Positions 1 through 9,858 of a stretch of DNA of 64,000 bases are shown one piece after another (position 1 is the first letter of the stretch; each line of letters begins with the position of its first letter). Under the pieces are notes generated by a model, which saw only the letters and a program-made list of their open reading frames with translations, was not told the origin of the DNA and searched no databases. The position numbers and the translations under genes were made by a program. Origin of the DNA: a virus; the IMG/VR virus record IMGVR_UViG_3300044624_000938, positions 1 through 64,000 of that record; one strand, 5' to 3'.

Positions 1-300
1 CCTAACCCGTTCCCCGGCTACCGAGGCAGCGTGTCCGGGACGTTCCCAATCCCAATGGGTGGCACACGAGCAGACACGCTGGAGGTAATTTTGGTTTGCG
101 AATGTACTGGTTGCCAGTATTGTATATATTACCGATGGGTAAACGATGATGCTTATCCTACCTGGCAAGTGGTTCCTTACACCATTCTCACTTGTGACTG
201 CCCCGCCGTCTTAGACGTGATCGGCGGTTTCACTGAAGGTAACGTATGGGGGTATCAGGTCAGTGATGTCATGATCTATGAGTTGGAGGACAACTGCTGA
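1..300 (+). CDS. Hypothetical protein, 5' end cut by window
   Basis: The reading frame is open from base 1 (first codons read PNPFPGYRGS) to TGA at 298-300, so the true start probably lies to the left. A GTG at 31 is possible but has no clear ribosome site. The visible 99 residues are rich in cysteine and aromatic residues (CECTGCQYC near the middle, TCDCP later), which suggests a small metal-binding or disulfide-bonded fold. It overlaps the next gene by one base (TGATG). I do not recognise a family. Confidence 0.6.
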   Translation, partial: PNPFPGYRGSVSGTFPIPMGGTRADTLEVILVCECTGCQYCIYYRWVNDDAYPTWQVVPYTILTCDCPAVLDVIGGFTEGNVWGYQVSDVMIYELEDNC

Positions 301-455
301 TGAGAAGGTTACTGATTGTTTTGCTGCTACCGGTCGTAGCACAGTTCGGTATTCATTACTTCCGGGTTTTCGCTGAGGCTGTGGGCGAAGCATCGGTGGA
401 CCACTGGGAGGAAGACCTCAACGCCCAGGTAGAGAAGGAATTCCCCCGTGGATAA
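300..455 (+). CDS. Small single-pass membrane protein
   Basis: This 51-codon frame starts at an ATG sharing its A with the preceding TGA. Residues 4-16 (LLIVLLLPVVAQF) form a hydrophobic N-terminal segment, followed by a charged, acidic tail (HWEEDLNAQVEKEF). This is an N-in anchor or signal-anchor layout, as in small phage lysis or spanin-type proteins, but nothing proves that role. It overlaps the next gene start by 8 bases, so the two are probably translationally coupled. Confidence 0.55.
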   Translation: MRRLLIVLLLPVVAQFGIHYFRVFAEAVGEASVDHWEEDLNAQVEKEFPRG

Positions 456-1638
456 GTGTCAATGCGAGGCATCCGGGTTTTGCACAGTACGAAACCTCGC
501 GATGAAGCCAACGCTTCAGATGATCTGTAAGGTCAACAAGAACCGCGTCGACCGGTTGCTTGACCCTACGGTCGAGAAGACTCCCCCCGACAAACCAACT
601 CGCCAAGCAAGACCTGCAGTCCTCCCGAAGGAACCGGTGGGGGACTGCCTGGAAGCACGCATCGAAGGTTTGATCAAAGTCAAGTCCTCAAAGGGGTGCG
701 GCTGCAGTACTCTGAAGTCAAAAATGAATAGCTGGGGGGTCAGAGGTTGTGAACGGAACCGACCCGAGATCGTATCGGCTCTTGTGGCCAACAGAGACGT
801 TCTCATGTCTGCAGTGGCTGACGGGTCGTTTATCTTCAAGACGGTACTCAAGAATACCCCTGACGACGTGCTGGCTGTGGGGGCCAACTGGTTGTTGGAT
901 GGTGCTATCGACGACGCCAAGGCTCAGAAGAACCCAGGATCTCGCAGTCCGCAGAAGCTCTCAGGGTATTGTTCGGCAGTTACGTCGATGAACCCGAACC
1001 CAGCACGAGCCGAACGTCAACTCCTGTGTCTACGATCCTGGCTACAGATCGGTCTCAACGTGGTCGTCGTGAACACTACGGAAGAACTCGACGGCATGGA
1101 TCTCCCAGCAGGAGTTACTACGGCACCATGCGATGACATGACGACGATATACGACCGCAAGACGCAGTTCGTGTCGTCACTGATACAAGCCGGGATAGAC
1201 ACCGGCCACCAGTTCATGCTGATCAACTCGGACATCGAGATTGATGGAAACGCCAGCCTGATAGACAGGGCGATGGATCACTCGGACTCCCTGACGATCG
1301 GTATCCGGCACAACTATTACGCAGGCCGAAGAGTCCAGGCTGTTCGAGAACCATCCGGGTTGGACGTCTTCCTGATGACTCCTGAACTGGCAAGGACTGT
1401 CCCCGACGCACCATTCGGGATCGGAAAGCCAGCTTGGGATTACTGGCTCCCGCTACATTTCAAGTTGGCCAACACCCCGTTCCACTGGATAAAGTCCCCA
1501 CTATTCTACCACGAGAAGCACCCGTTGGGGTGGAGCCGCAGCGAGTGGGAACTGGGCCGGGACTTCCTGATCGAATACTACGGAGTTGAGTTGGGATACG
1601 GGTCCGGCGAATTCCGTGCCAGTCTTGATACACACTGA
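448..1638 (+). CDS. Glycosyltransferase-like protein with Cys-rich N-terminus
   Basis: The 396-residue protein starts at GTG 448. The N-terminal part has two cysteine clusters (CQCEASGFC at residues 4-12 and GCGCS around residue 85). The region from about residue 175 onward resembles a GT-A glycosyltransferase: a beta-strand-rich start (GYCSAVTSMN), then FMLINSDIEID near residue 258, which looks like a DXD-type metal and nucleotide-sugar site, and a later PAWDYW/FYHEKHP segment. It would transfer a sugar to a virion protein or surface molecule; the acceptor is unknown. It sits just upstream of presumed virion proteins. The assignment rests on motifs, not alignment. Confidence 0.55.
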   Translation: MDKCQCEASGFCTVRNLAMKPTLQMICKVNKNRVDRLLDPTVEKTPPDKPTRQARPAVLPKEPVGDCLEARIEGLIKVKSSKGCGCSTLKSKMNSWGVRGCERNRPEIVSALVANRDVLMSAVADGSFIFKTVLKNTPDDVLAVGANWLLDGAIDDAKAQKNPGSRSPQKLSGYCSAVTSMNPNPARAERQLLCLRSWLQIGLNVVVVNTTEELDGMDLPAGVTTAPCDDMTTIYDRKTQFVSSLIQAGIDTGHQFMLINSDIEIDGNASLIDRAMDHSDSLTIGIRHNYYAGRRVQAVREPSGLDVFLMTPELARTVPDAPFGIGKPAWDYWLPLHFKLANTPFHWIKSPLFYHEKHPLGWSRSEWELGRDFLIEYYGVELGYGSGEFRASLDTH

Positions 1639-1703
1639 AAGCATAGTTACGGTCGGGTGTCCGGTGGATAAATAGCTGGACCCCACAACGTGGCCTGGGA
1701 AGG

Positions 1704-1725
1704 CCCTGCCCCGATCGGGGCAGGG
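1704..1725 (+). terminator. GC-rich perfect palindrome after glycosyltransferase gene
   Basis: CCCTGCCCC and GGGGCAGGG pair perfectly around GATC, forming a 9-bp stem (11 bp as a continuous DNA palindrome). No U-run follows, so an efficient intrinsic terminator is doubtful. It lies 66 bases after the glycosyltransferase stop and 16 bases before a promoter-like sequence, as expected of a transcript end or processing site. Confidence 0.45.
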
Positions 1726-1740
1726 TCGCCATGTTTCCAC

Positions 1741-1769
1741 TAGACAGCCCTTGTCAAGCCCGATACAAT
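1741..1769 (+). promoter_or_regulatory. Sigma70-like promoter for virion protein operon
   Basis: TAGACA (1741-1746) and TACAAT (1764-1769) are separated by exactly 17 bases and each matches the consensus at five of six positions. Transcription would start near 1776, giving a short leader with GGAGAG just before the ATG at 1802. The small palindrome CTTGTCAAG lies in the spacer. Confidence 0.65.
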
Positions 1770-1801
1770 CCCGGCTCAACATTTTCCTGACGGAGAGAAT
1801 C

Positions 1802-3994
1802 ATGGCAGACATATTTCGGAAGCGACGTACCTTGACCCCCCGGTCAACAGCACCAACGGCACCGGCCCGGCCAGCCATGCACAAGGCTATGAGGTACTAC
1901 CCGGGGCACCCTGACTACGTGCCACCTCCACCACCCACCTTCCAGCAGCAGTGGCGGATAGATCACGGCCAGGACCCCAACACCTTAGACTTCATCAAGG
2001 GCGTGGACGACCTTGATGAAAACGGTAACCCGTACCCCGAAGGGTACAACGGGATGCAGTACGCCGCCAACCAGCCACAGGCACAGTCGTTTAACCCTCA
2101 GAACCAGGATGTACTAGACCGGGCAGCAGCCGCGTTGGACGCTATCAGGCAGGACCGTACCAACCCGATGTACGGTGGTCAGCAGAGTTACGCGGCTCCC
2201 GGGGCTAACGGTCAACCTATCGGCGGAACGTCTCCAATACCTGGCCTCATCGGTCGAGGTTTGGGGGCGATGAGTGACGGGCTTAACTTCGCTCAGGACA
2301 ACATCGAGCAGTACCACCGAGACCGTCCGGGTGTTCCGCAGGTGCCTCCTGCTCAACGGGCGGGGTTCGCAGCTCCCGGCCAGAATGCAGCAATCCAGGG
2401 GTCCCCCGGTCTACGCGGGTTCATCAACAGCGTCGGACAGGGGTTGAACGGGTTGGTTACCAGCATCGGCGGTAGCCTGTCTCAGATGCTGCAACCGAGC
2501 GGGGGTCCTAGACGTCAGCCGATGTACGGTGGAGCCCAGGGGTACGCGGCCCCGGGTGCCAACAACCCACTGTACACGTACGACGGGCCGAACACGCCCA
2601 GCACTGGCAACCCGATGCGACCGATACCCGGCGGCGACCCCCATATCGCTGCTCTGCAAGCCGAGATTGATCGGGGCAACCGGCAGGAGGACATCATGCT
2701 TGAGCCGGGAGCTACTTCGTCTGGTGGGGCTACGAAGAACTTCCGGAAGATCCAGCCGGAGGACCTTAACGGGGTAACTGCCCCAACAGTGGCTGGGTAC
2801 AACGGCAACGTAGGGTATGTTGCTGATCCGAACCGAGCCTCTGCTGAGAGAAACATCGCCTCTTCTCAGGCGAACGCCCAGCGACTCGCTGAAGGGGGTG
2901 CTGCAGCCGATCCGACTAACGGTCGTGGCAGGTTCGGAGGGGCGTATGGAGCCGGGCTGGACGCGGATGCTACCGCCCTCGCAGAAGGCCGGGCTGTACG
3001 TACAGCCGACGGTAAGGTCGTGTACTTCACTGGTACGCAGGAGTCTGCTCGCCAAGCACAGACAGCAGGCAAGGCCGAACGTGAAGCGTTGCGAGACCGT
3101 AACAACCTGAACGTACCTGAGGCTGAGCTGAAACGCCGTGCTGCTGCCGACGCACAAGCCGCAGCACGGGCCGCCAAGCACCAAGCCTTTAAGGACGCCA
3201 ACGGTGGTATGAGCTACAAGCAATACGACCGGATGACAGGTAGCAGCAATGGCAATAACGCTTTGACGATGAAGGCCGTCCGAGAGGGCAGGCTGAGCCC
3301 AATGGAAGCTAACTACCGGATGCAGCTACGGGCTGAAAAAGCTCTACGCCGATCGGGTAACCCGATAACGGGCGGCACCTCTATGGCCGGAAGTTTGTAC
3401 CCGAACATGATGCCCCCGCAGAGTAGCAAAGCCCCGGCCCCAGAGAACCCGATGTCTGCAGCGACTGATAGGTTTCGGCCGGGTGGGGTCGTGACACCGC
3501 AAAGTAGTCAAGCCGCACGAGACACGTTGAAGGTGATGGCCGAAGGCGGAAAGACACCGGACGGTGCCGCCATACCACCGGACCCAATGTTTGCTGCGGG
3601 TCTTGCCGAATCCCCGGACAACATCCAAGGCGTCCACTTTGGAATCCAGCAGATGGTTCAGGACGGGAAGGACCTTGGCGATAACGAACTCCAGAGCCTT
3701 CACGCTGCTGCCGTAGCTATGCAGGCTGGCCACGGTACGTCAAGCTACGACCCGTTCGACATGACGTACGGGTTTGAAGGGCTATCCGGGGCGGACGCGG
3801 CACACACTGAAACATTCGGTCCGATGTACAAAGAACTTGCAGGTATGGCAACACCGACCCCACAGCAGTTGAGGAGTTGGTGGGCGAAGTTCAAAGGACA
3901 CATTCGACCGGACACCAGCATGTGGTCGAGCGTTGGTGAGGACGCCCCATCAATCGGGGGAACTGAGTTTCCTAGAAACCCAATGAAGCCATAA
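1802..3994 (+). CDS. Gly/Gln/Ala-rich presumed virion protein
   Basis: I chose the ATG at 1802 because GGAGAG precedes it and a promoter ends just upstream; an in-frame codon at 1751 would overlap that promoter. The 730-residue protein is low-complexity, rich in Gly, Ala, Pro and Gln. It contains an imperfect internal repeat (PMYGGQQSYAAPGAN and PMYGGAQGYAAPGAN, about 120 residues apart) and a basic Ala-rich stretch near residues 430-470. It directly precedes, by one base, a 1623-residue presumed virion protein. No enzyme motif is visible. A structural role is inferred from composition and position. Confidence 0.6.
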   Translation: MADIFRKRRTLTPRSTAPTAPARPAMHKAMRYYPGHPDYVPPPPPTFQQQWRIDHGQDPNTLDFIKGVDDLDENGNPYPEGYNGMQYAANQPQAQSFNPQNQDVLDRAAAALDAIRQDRTNPMYGGQQSYAAPGANGQPIGGTSPIPGLIGRGLGAMSDGLNFAQDNIEQYHRDRPGVPQVPPAQRAGFAAPGQNAAIQGSPGLRGFINSVGQGLNGLVTSIGGSLSQMLQPSGGPRRQPMYGGAQGYAAPGANNPLYTYDGPNTPSTGNPMRPIPGGDPHIAALQAEIDRGNRQEDIMLEPGATSSGGATKNFRKIQPEDLNGVTAPTVAGYNGNVGYVADPNRASAERNIASSQANAQRLAEGGAAADPTNGRGRFGGAYGAGLDADATALAEGRAVRTADGKVVYFTGTQESARQAQTAGKAEREALRDRNNLNVPEAELKRRAAADAQAAARAAKHQAFKDANGGMSYKQYDRMTGSSNGNNALTMKAVREGRLSPMEANYRMQLRAEKALRRSGNPITGGTSMAGSLYPNMMPPQSSKAPAPENPMSAATDRFRPGGVVTPQSSQAARDTLKVMAEGGKTPDGAAIPPDPMFAAGLAESPDNIQGVHFGIQQMVQDGKDLGDNELQSLHAAAVAMQAGHGTSSYDPFDMTYGFEGLSGADAAHTETFGPMYKELAGMATPTPQQLRSWWAKFKGHIRPDTSMWSSVGEDAPSIGGTEFPRNPMKP

Positions 3995-3995
3995 T

Positions 3996-6900
3996 ATGCC
4001 TACCATCTCCCAGCTCCTCAACGCTGTACCGCAGAACCAGCTCCAGCCTCAGCAAACTCAGCAGCCACAGTCCGAAGACATAGGACTGATGGATACGTTG
4101 AGTGCGGTGGGTGGGGCTAGTCTCGGGGCCGTCGCGTCCGTAGGTAACTTCCTCGACCTACCGGGCTCGTCGATCCGAGACATCCTCGCCGGGCAGAACC
4201 CGTTCGACCAGTGGATGTCCCCTCTTACGGACAAGAACCGCACATCGGGCAGACAACTGCTTGAGAAGTACGGCATGAGAGCCAACCGTGAGACTGGCAT
4301 GTCCGGTTGGTTGTCAGACCCCGGTGAAGGTCTACGCGACCTCGCTGGTTTCGCCACTGAGGTACTGCTTGACCCATTCGGCCCGTTGACCAAGGGCACG
4401 AAGATGGCTACCGGTGCGGCCAGCCTGGTTGACCGGGCTCACCCCCTTGTGAAAGGTTTGGCCAACGGAGCTGTCAACGTCTTCGACAAGCTGCCGGGTA
4501 AGATCGGGCAGGTCACGAAGGACCGGGTTACTGGTTGGGCTAAGAACGCCAACCGTGGTGTCAAGGCATTGTTCAACGCACCGAGCGGTGGCGTCACCGA
4601 TGTGTACGCTCAAGGTATCAAAGAACGGGCTACCGTCACAGCAGACGCGGCCCGGGAATTGGCCAACACGATGAGCATTGACATCGTTGAGACCGCCAAC
4701 CGGAGCGGGTTCAACCTGAACCGGAACAACGATCTTGACATGACCGATCCGGCTAACTGGTTGGCCGATGATTCACCCCTCGTGACACGGGCTCGGGAAG
4801 ATCAACTCACCCGGTTCTGGGAAGGCACGTACGACCCGGCCAATGCTGGTATGAAGCAGGGAGACCTCGTCACCCCGGCGGGTTCAGACGGGTTTAAGGA
4901 GGTTGAGTGGATCGACCGGTCGTCCACTGGCACGAAGGTCAAGCTGGTCAACGACGATACCATCTACAACGACTTCGACTTTGATCCAAAGAAGCAGTGG
5001 CTGAGTCAGGGTGTGGAGATCCCACAAGAAGTCCAGGACGTCATGCTGCAGATGAAGGGGTTCCGCGATACGCTGAAGGATGAGGTACATGAACTCGGTG
5101 GTAACATCGGGGACCTGATGGACCCGTACATCGACTTCACTCACCGTCGTAAAGGTGTTGACCTCGCCCGAGCTGAACAGATCGGCGGACTGGCCCATCA
5201 CTCCTGGGTGAGAAACAAGTACGCCAGTCTTGCGTCGACGTTGCAGGCAACTGGTGGTCGTGAGATGCTGTACAAGGCATTTAAGGATGGTACGACTGGA
5301 GTCACGGACTTGTACCGTGACAACAAGTGGCAGAACCTCGTACGTAGCATCAACGATCTGGCTACTGGAGTTGGTGCCGACGATGGCCCCAACTACATAC
5401 CGAACTACGTTGGTATGCGGCACATCCAGGAGTTCGCTGAGGCCCTTGGTAAGACTCCGGAGGACGTCTTCAAAGAGATGCAGCAGATGCGTCCAGTCAA
5501 CGCGACAGACACCCGAGCGTACAGCACACAGCCGGGGGTATACACGGTTGCTAGAGATGGAGCTGTTGTCGGAGAAATACGGGCTAACGTACTGGACGGC
5601 GTAGCCGACATCGACGCCAGTAGACTGTCGGACACGAGCCTACTTCCAGACGCCCTACACGACGTGGCTCAGCATCTTGCCAAGACTGGTGCGGCCGGTA
5701 GGGTCCGGGTCAGTGCAGCTCAGGACATTGCCGACGCTCTCAAACCACACCGATATGTTCCGGACGGGTTGAACCCTGACGGCACCGAACGGTTGGTGCG
5801 AGACATCTTCAAGGCCGAGGATACGTACACGTCGTTCGACAAGTTCATGCCCAAGGACGAGTTCATTGCTCGGTTCAATGCGTACGTCGACCACCTTGCG
5901 TCTCAGGTCAAGCAGGGCGACATGCCGGGGGTACAACCCGGTCGCGGGTGGTGGAAGTCTTACACGAGCTACACCCCGAACGCTGACGGTACGGAGCGGG
6001 TACTTAACCTCGACCCAGCGAACCTGACGTTCGTTGACAGCAACAACATCCTCGACCCAAACATCCGCAAGATGTTTACCTTCCGCAACGAGTACGATCA
6101 GGCTATCGCCCACGTTCAGGATGGCAAAGAACTCTACATCGGTATCAAGCAGGACAAGGGTAAGAAGGCCGAGCTGTTAATGCTCAAGCCGACTCAACGG
6201 CACCAGATCGAAATGCGGCACAAACAACTGCTTAGCAAACTCGATGATATGCTGGTCAAGAGCCCGCTACTCCAGGCTGAGGCTATCACTGACGCTGTGC
6301 ATGGTGCCATCACTCGGAACTACTCGGACAAGGTAGACCGATGGATGCCAAAGATCGACAAGGTCGACGGTACAGATGTGGGTGAGATTACGGCGATGAA
6401 TGCTGCCGGGGACTTCTCCCGCAAGGCAGGACTGAAGCAGTGGCACAAGACGTTCGAGGAACTCAGCGAAGGGGTAGACTTTGTTAAACCCCAGTCCGCA
6501 CAGGAAGCCCTGCTGCGGTTGGATGAGGACAGCCTGCAGGCGTTGATGTTTACACCAGCTCAGCGAACCCGACTCAACCAGATCCGGGGAGAGATCGCGG
6601 ACAAGGCGGATGTGATCCAAGACGACGCGGCCCGTGAAGCTGCCAAGATTAACCAGGACATGTCAATCGAACTGGTAGACCGGCACCGAGGGCTGGCTGA
6701 GGATATCTCTCAGAACATCGAACGTCGGTTCAACAACATGTACGAGGGTTCGTCTGTATCCAGCAACTTGGAGTACTTACGGAAGAACACAGCGTTCAAG
6801 AGTTTGCTACAGTCACAGCGGGACTTCATCGGTAAGGCCGTAGTCGACGCACGTACGAACCCAGACGCTTTCGGCACACGTAGCCCCCGAGGTAATGTTG

Positions 6901-8867
6901 ACGTCGAGTACGACCTCGCCAACAAACGTGGTATGACGTTTGAGCAGGCGATTGAGGACAAGTTCTTCGGGGACGGGATCAGCGACACACGGTTCATCGA
7001 GTCGGTACGACAGTACCTGATCAGAAACAAGTCGATGAAGTCCACCAACACGGCGGACGCCTTGATCGCTAAGCTGGAGGCTGGCGGACTCACTGATGCT
7101 GAGGTGGCTAACCTGAAGGCCGCTGCTAAGTCCGCCAAGATGGTTGACGCTGATGAGCTGGCCAAGCAGATCAACGAAATCAAATCGCTACGCCTTATGT
7201 CTGACACTTGGGGACAGATGAAGACCCTCAACGAAGGGGCGGGCATGTCGATGATGCCGGAGCTGGAAGGTCCTTTCCGGTGGGCACAGAACCTGATGGC
7301 TGCAACGAAGGCCGGTCAGCTTAGCACGTCGTTCGCTACCGGCGTACGAGACGGCATGTCATCGTTCTTCAACGGTGTCATCATGGGTGACATGAACCCG
7401 ATGGCTTTGACCCGACACTGGAAGGCCGCAACGTCATTCACCAAGGGCATGGCGATAGACCCCGGCGAAGGTATCGCAGACATCGAGCGGTACCTTGCGG
7501 CGAAAGGAATTGCGTCTACCGCTGAGACAAGAGGCCAGGTATTCCAGAACATGTGGAACGCACACCACATGCACGGTTCACCGAACCCGGACATCATCAC
7601 AGCCGATGCGTTCCGGCTGGCTGAAGCCGACTCGTCAATGGCACTACTGCGTAACCGAGCAGGCAGCCAGCCGGGCGAGGCTCTTGCCGGTCTTAAACGA
7701 ACAGTGCAGAAGCCTTGGCAAGCCTTGGACCCACGAGTACAAGGTACGTGGACCACGGATGAACTCGGTCGGCAAGTTCAGCGGTCTGAAGGTAAGAACC
7801 CCCTCGTCAACATGATGAATGGGTTCCGGGGGATGATCGACACAACGGTACGTACAACTTTTGTTCTCGACCGGTTGAAGAAGACCGGGTCGGTGGCTCA
7901 GGCATTGGCCGACGCGGACAGGATCTTGTTGAACGCGGACCCGAAGAACTTCACACGCTTCGAACACAAGTTCATGAAGTCGGCGGTACCGTACTACTCC
8001 TTCATCCGGCAGAGTCTTCCCCTCTTCATCACAGAGATGATGGCTAACCCCGGTGGTAAACTTGGGATGACCATCCGAGCAACAAGACTCGGTCAGGGTG
8101 GTGAGGATGACTACGTTCCGTACCAGTACCTCGACTCAGCGGCTATCCCTCTTGGCGAGACAGACGAAGGTCAGCTCAAATATCTGACGTCTCTCGGGCT
8201 CATGCACGAAGACGCGATCAAGTACGCAGGCAATGCTTTGCAGGGTGACCTGCGAGGTTTGATGCAGCACGCCCTCAGCTCGTCCAACCCGGCAATGAAG
8301 TGGCTGATCGAGTACAGCACCAACACGTCTCTGTTCAGCCAAGGGCCGATGGGTGGTAGAAGACTTGACGACCTCGACCCAACGATGGGACGTATCGCAG
8401 CTAACCTTGGACTACAGAGCGGTGATGCTTCAGGTCGGCCGATCCCGGTTGGTGGTCCGATTGCCGAGTCAGTAGCAGCGATGAGTCCTATCTCCCGCTT
8501 GCTATCAAGTACAAAGATTGCCACGGACAAACGGCTGAGTCCCGGTGAGAAGGTAGCCCGGCTTGTGTCGGGGTTCCGCATGGAGACCATCGAGAAAGAG
8601 CAGATCACCCGAGACCTGCGTGACCGGCTGAACGCCCTGCAGATCAAGCTGGGTGCCCGCCCACTTACGATCGTTAGTGGAGCCGACAAGTTGAGAGAGT
8701 TCGCGTTGGCTCAGGGCGACGAGGAGACCGCAGTACAGCTCGCCCAGATCGAGAAGGCACTGGCTATCCAGAAAAAGTTGGACCGGGACTCCGAGAAAAC
8801 CACCAAAGGAACACCGAAAAAAGATTCTCGTAAAGCCCTGATTGACAAGCTCATGGGGTTACGTTAA
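3996..8867 (+). CDS. Very large presumed virion-associated protein
   Basis: This 1623-residue protein is the longest in the window. Its N-terminus is Gln-rich, then comes a Gly/Ala-rich stretch (SAVGGASLGAVASVG near residue 33). The middle is mostly charged helix, including likely coiled coil (about residues 870-930), and the C-terminal part has YYSFIRQSLPLFITEMM near residue 1335 followed by a basic tail. Size and helix content fit an internal or ejected virion protein, or a tape-measure-like protein. No catalytic motif was recognised. It follows the previous gene by one base, so the two are probably co-expressed. Confidence 0.55.
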   Translation: MPTISQLLNAVPQNQLQPQQTQQPQSEDIGLMDTLSAVGGASLGAVASVGNFLDLPGSSIRDILAGQNPFDQWMSPLTDKNRTSGRQLLEKYGMRANRETGMSGWLSDPGEGLRDLAGFATEVLLDPFGPLTKGTKMATGAASLVDRAHPLVKGLANGAVNVFDKLPGKIGQVTKDRVTGWAKNANRGVKALFNAPSGGVTDVYAQGIKERATVTADAARELANTMSIDIVETANRSGFNLNRNNDLDMTDPANWLADDSPLVTRAREDQLTRFWEGTYDPANAGMKQGDLVTPAGSDGFKEVEWIDRSSTGTKVKLVNDDTIYNDFDFDPKKQWLSQGVEIPQEVQDVMLQMKGFRDTLKDEVHELGGNIGDLMDPYIDFTHRRKGVDLARAEQIGGLAHHSWVRNKYASLASTLQATGGREMLYKAFKDGTTGVTDLYRDNKWQNLVRSINDLATGVGADDGPNYIPNYVGMRHIQEFAEALGKTPEDVFKEMQQMRPVNATDTRAYSTQPGVYTVARDGAVVGEIRANVLDGVADIDASRLSDTSLLPDALHDVAQHLAKTGAAGRVRVSAAQDIADALKPHRYVPDGLNPDGTERLVRDIFKAEDTYTSFDKFMPKDEFIARFNAYVDHLASQVKQGDMPGVQPGRGWWKSYTSYTPNADGTERVLNLDPANLTFVDSNNILDPNIRKMFTFRNEYDQAIAHVQDGKELYIGIKQDKGKKAELLMLKPTQRHQIEMRHKQLLSKLDDMLVKSPLLQAEAITDAVHGAITRNYSDKVDRWMPKIDKVDGTDVGEITAMNAAGDFSRKAGLKQWHKTFEELSEGVDFVKPQSAQEALLRLDEDSLQALMFTPAQRTRLNQIRGEIADKADVIQDDAAREAAKINQDMSIELVDRHRGLAEDISQNIERRFNNMYEGSSVSSNLEYLRKNTAFKSLLQSQRDFIGKAVVDARTNPDAFGTRSPRGNVDVEYDLANKRGMTFEQAIEDKFFGDGISDTRFIESVRQYLIRNKSMKSTNTADALIAKLEAGGLTDAEVANLKAAAKSAKMVDADELAKQINEIKSLRLMSDTWGQMKTLNEGAGMSMMPELEGPFRWAQNLMAATKAGQLSTSFATGVRDGMSSFFNGVIMGDMNPMALTRHWKAATSFTKGMAIDPGEGIADIERYLAAKGIASTAETRGQVFQNMWNAHHMHGSPNPDIITADAFRLAEADSSMALLRNRAGSQPGEALAGLKRTVQKPWQALDPRVQGTWTTDELGRQVQRSEGKNPLVNMMNGFRGMIDTTVRTTFVLDRLKKTGSVAQALADADRILLNADPKNFTRFEHKFMKSAVPYYSFIRQSLPLFITEMMANPGGKLGMTIRATRLGQGGEDDYVPYQYLDSAAIPLGETDEGQLKYLTSLGLMHEDAIKYAGNALQGDLRGLMQHALSSSNPAMKWLIEYSTNTSLFSQGPMGGRRLDDLDPTMGRIAANLGLQSGDASGRPIPVGGPIAESVAAMSPISRLLSSTKIATDKRLSPGEKVARLVSGFRMETIEKEQITRDLRDRLNALQIKLGARPLTIVSGADKLREFALAQGDEETAVQLAQIEKALAIQKKLDRDSEKTTKGTPKKDSRKALIDKLMGLR

Positions 8868-8925
8868 TCTTTTCCTGAAGTTGAGAATTTTCCGGTATAG
8901 GAAAACACCGCGTAGGAGGAAAATC

Positions 8926-9267
8926 ATGTTGACAGGTGCTGTTGTACGAGACGTCACGAAGAAGCTGAACGACGCAACGGACATCCCGTTCGTTAGCGAG
9001 GCTATCGAGGGTTTGGTTATTGAGAAGTTGGTTGTCCTGATCGACAGCCACCTCCCGCCCTGGGTCGCTCAGTTCATGGCCAGTGCCGCTGACGGATTGA
9101 CCGTTGAGGAGCTGAAGGTCCACGAAGACGTAATCGTGGTTGACCTCTGCAAGCGAATCAACATGAGCAAACTCCTGCCCGACTTCGTTGAGGCAAAGCT
9201 CATCCGCTACGTTGTCAACGCGGTGCTGGAATACGCCCGAGTTGGTTTCATGGCACCGGGGGTGTGA
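8926..9267 (+). CDS. Hypothetical protein, 113 aa
   Basis: Translation most likely begins at the ATG at 8926, which is preceded by GTAGGAGGAAAATC, a very strong ribosome site; in-frame codons further upstream lack one. The product is a compact helical protein of mixed charge ending in a hydrophobic helix (ELIRYVV-like, then VGFMAPGV). It heads a run of small genes leading to the cysteine protease. I do not recognise a family. Confidence 0.65.
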   Translation: MLTGAVVRDVTKKLNDATDIPFVSEAIEGLVIEKLVVLIDSHLPPWVAQFMASAADGLTVEELKVHEDVIVVDLCKRINMSKLLPDFVEAKLIRYVVNAVLEYARVGFMAPGV

Positions 9268-9268
9268 A

Positions 9269-9556
9269 TTGAGCACGATTCAAATTGCAGGGGCCTTCCT
9301 CCTTCTGTTCGGCGGTTTGACCGGAGCTGGTACGTTTCTGTACGGTAAGCTCCGCAAGCCCGCGACCCCACCCGGTCTCCAAGTAGACTCTGACGCACCG
9401 GCTCCACTTCGTATCTCTGAGTACCTGGCATTGATCGAGGCTGCCAGCCCGACTGCTTCTGCCGGTACTCGGTGGGAGTATGCAGCCTGCGGATGCACCG
9501 AGGCTGACGTGCTTCGACGTGAGGTGATCAGACTTGGTGGAGAGAAGAAGTCATGA
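9269..9556 (+). CDS. Small membrane protein with TTG start
   Basis: I place the start at TTG 9269, one base after the preceding stop and behind a GGGGGTG sequence. It yields a 95-residue protein opening with a transmembrane segment (IQIAGAFLLLFGGLTGAGTFLYG) followed by a basic KLRKP stop-transfer and a soluble tail with two cysteines (ACGCTE). This single-anchor topology fits holin-like or membrane adaptor proteins. Another start is possible because TTG is a weak initiator. It overlaps the next gene as ATGA. Confidence 0.5.
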   Translation: MSTIQIAGAFLLLFGGLTGAGTFLYGKLRKPATPPGLQVDSDAPAPLRISEYLALIEAASPTASAGTRWEYAACGCTEADVLRREVIRLGGEKKS

Positions 9557-9858
9557 AGTACCTACCAACAATCCTGATGATTATCGGTGGGTCACTTCTA
9601 CTGGTTCCGGGGGGCGACACGGACGTTGCCTTTTCAGATACGCTTGCCACCGCGTACAAAGCGGACCGGCAGTTCAAGGTCGAGAACCTTCTGCGATTGT
9701 CCCAGATGACGGGGTCGACCGTTGAAGCCCGAGCTACGGCTTGGGAAGAACTCGACCGGGCGTCATTCGGCAAAGCCTTTGACGCAGTCGGCAACGATGT
9801 GTCAGTGGCCATCGAGAAGAACACAGAGGCTGACCTGGCCAAAGCGTGGAGTAAGTGA
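9553..9858 (+). CDS. Exported or membrane-anchored small protein
   Basis: The ATG overlaps the preceding stop as ATGA. The 101-residue product opens with a signal-like or anchor helix (YLPTILMIIGGSLLLVP) and continues as an acidic, helical domain. It lies directly before the papain-type protease (sharing one base), so it may act in the same envelope-associated process. No family was recognised. Confidence 0.6.
   Translation: MKYLPTILMIIGGSLLLVPGGDTDVAFSDTLATAYKADRQFKVENLLRLSQMTGSTVEARATAWEELDRASFGKAFDAVGNDVSVAIEKNTEADLAKAWSK

Noticed and set aside
2411-3223. 270-codon minus-strand frame
   Set aside because: Antisense to the virion protein gene, no ribosome site, composition typical of a shadow frame.
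8868-8925. Promoter before the 113-aa gene (TATAGG)
   Set aside because: No suitable -35 box at 16-18 bases; the small TTTTCC/GGAAAA repeat alone is not enough.
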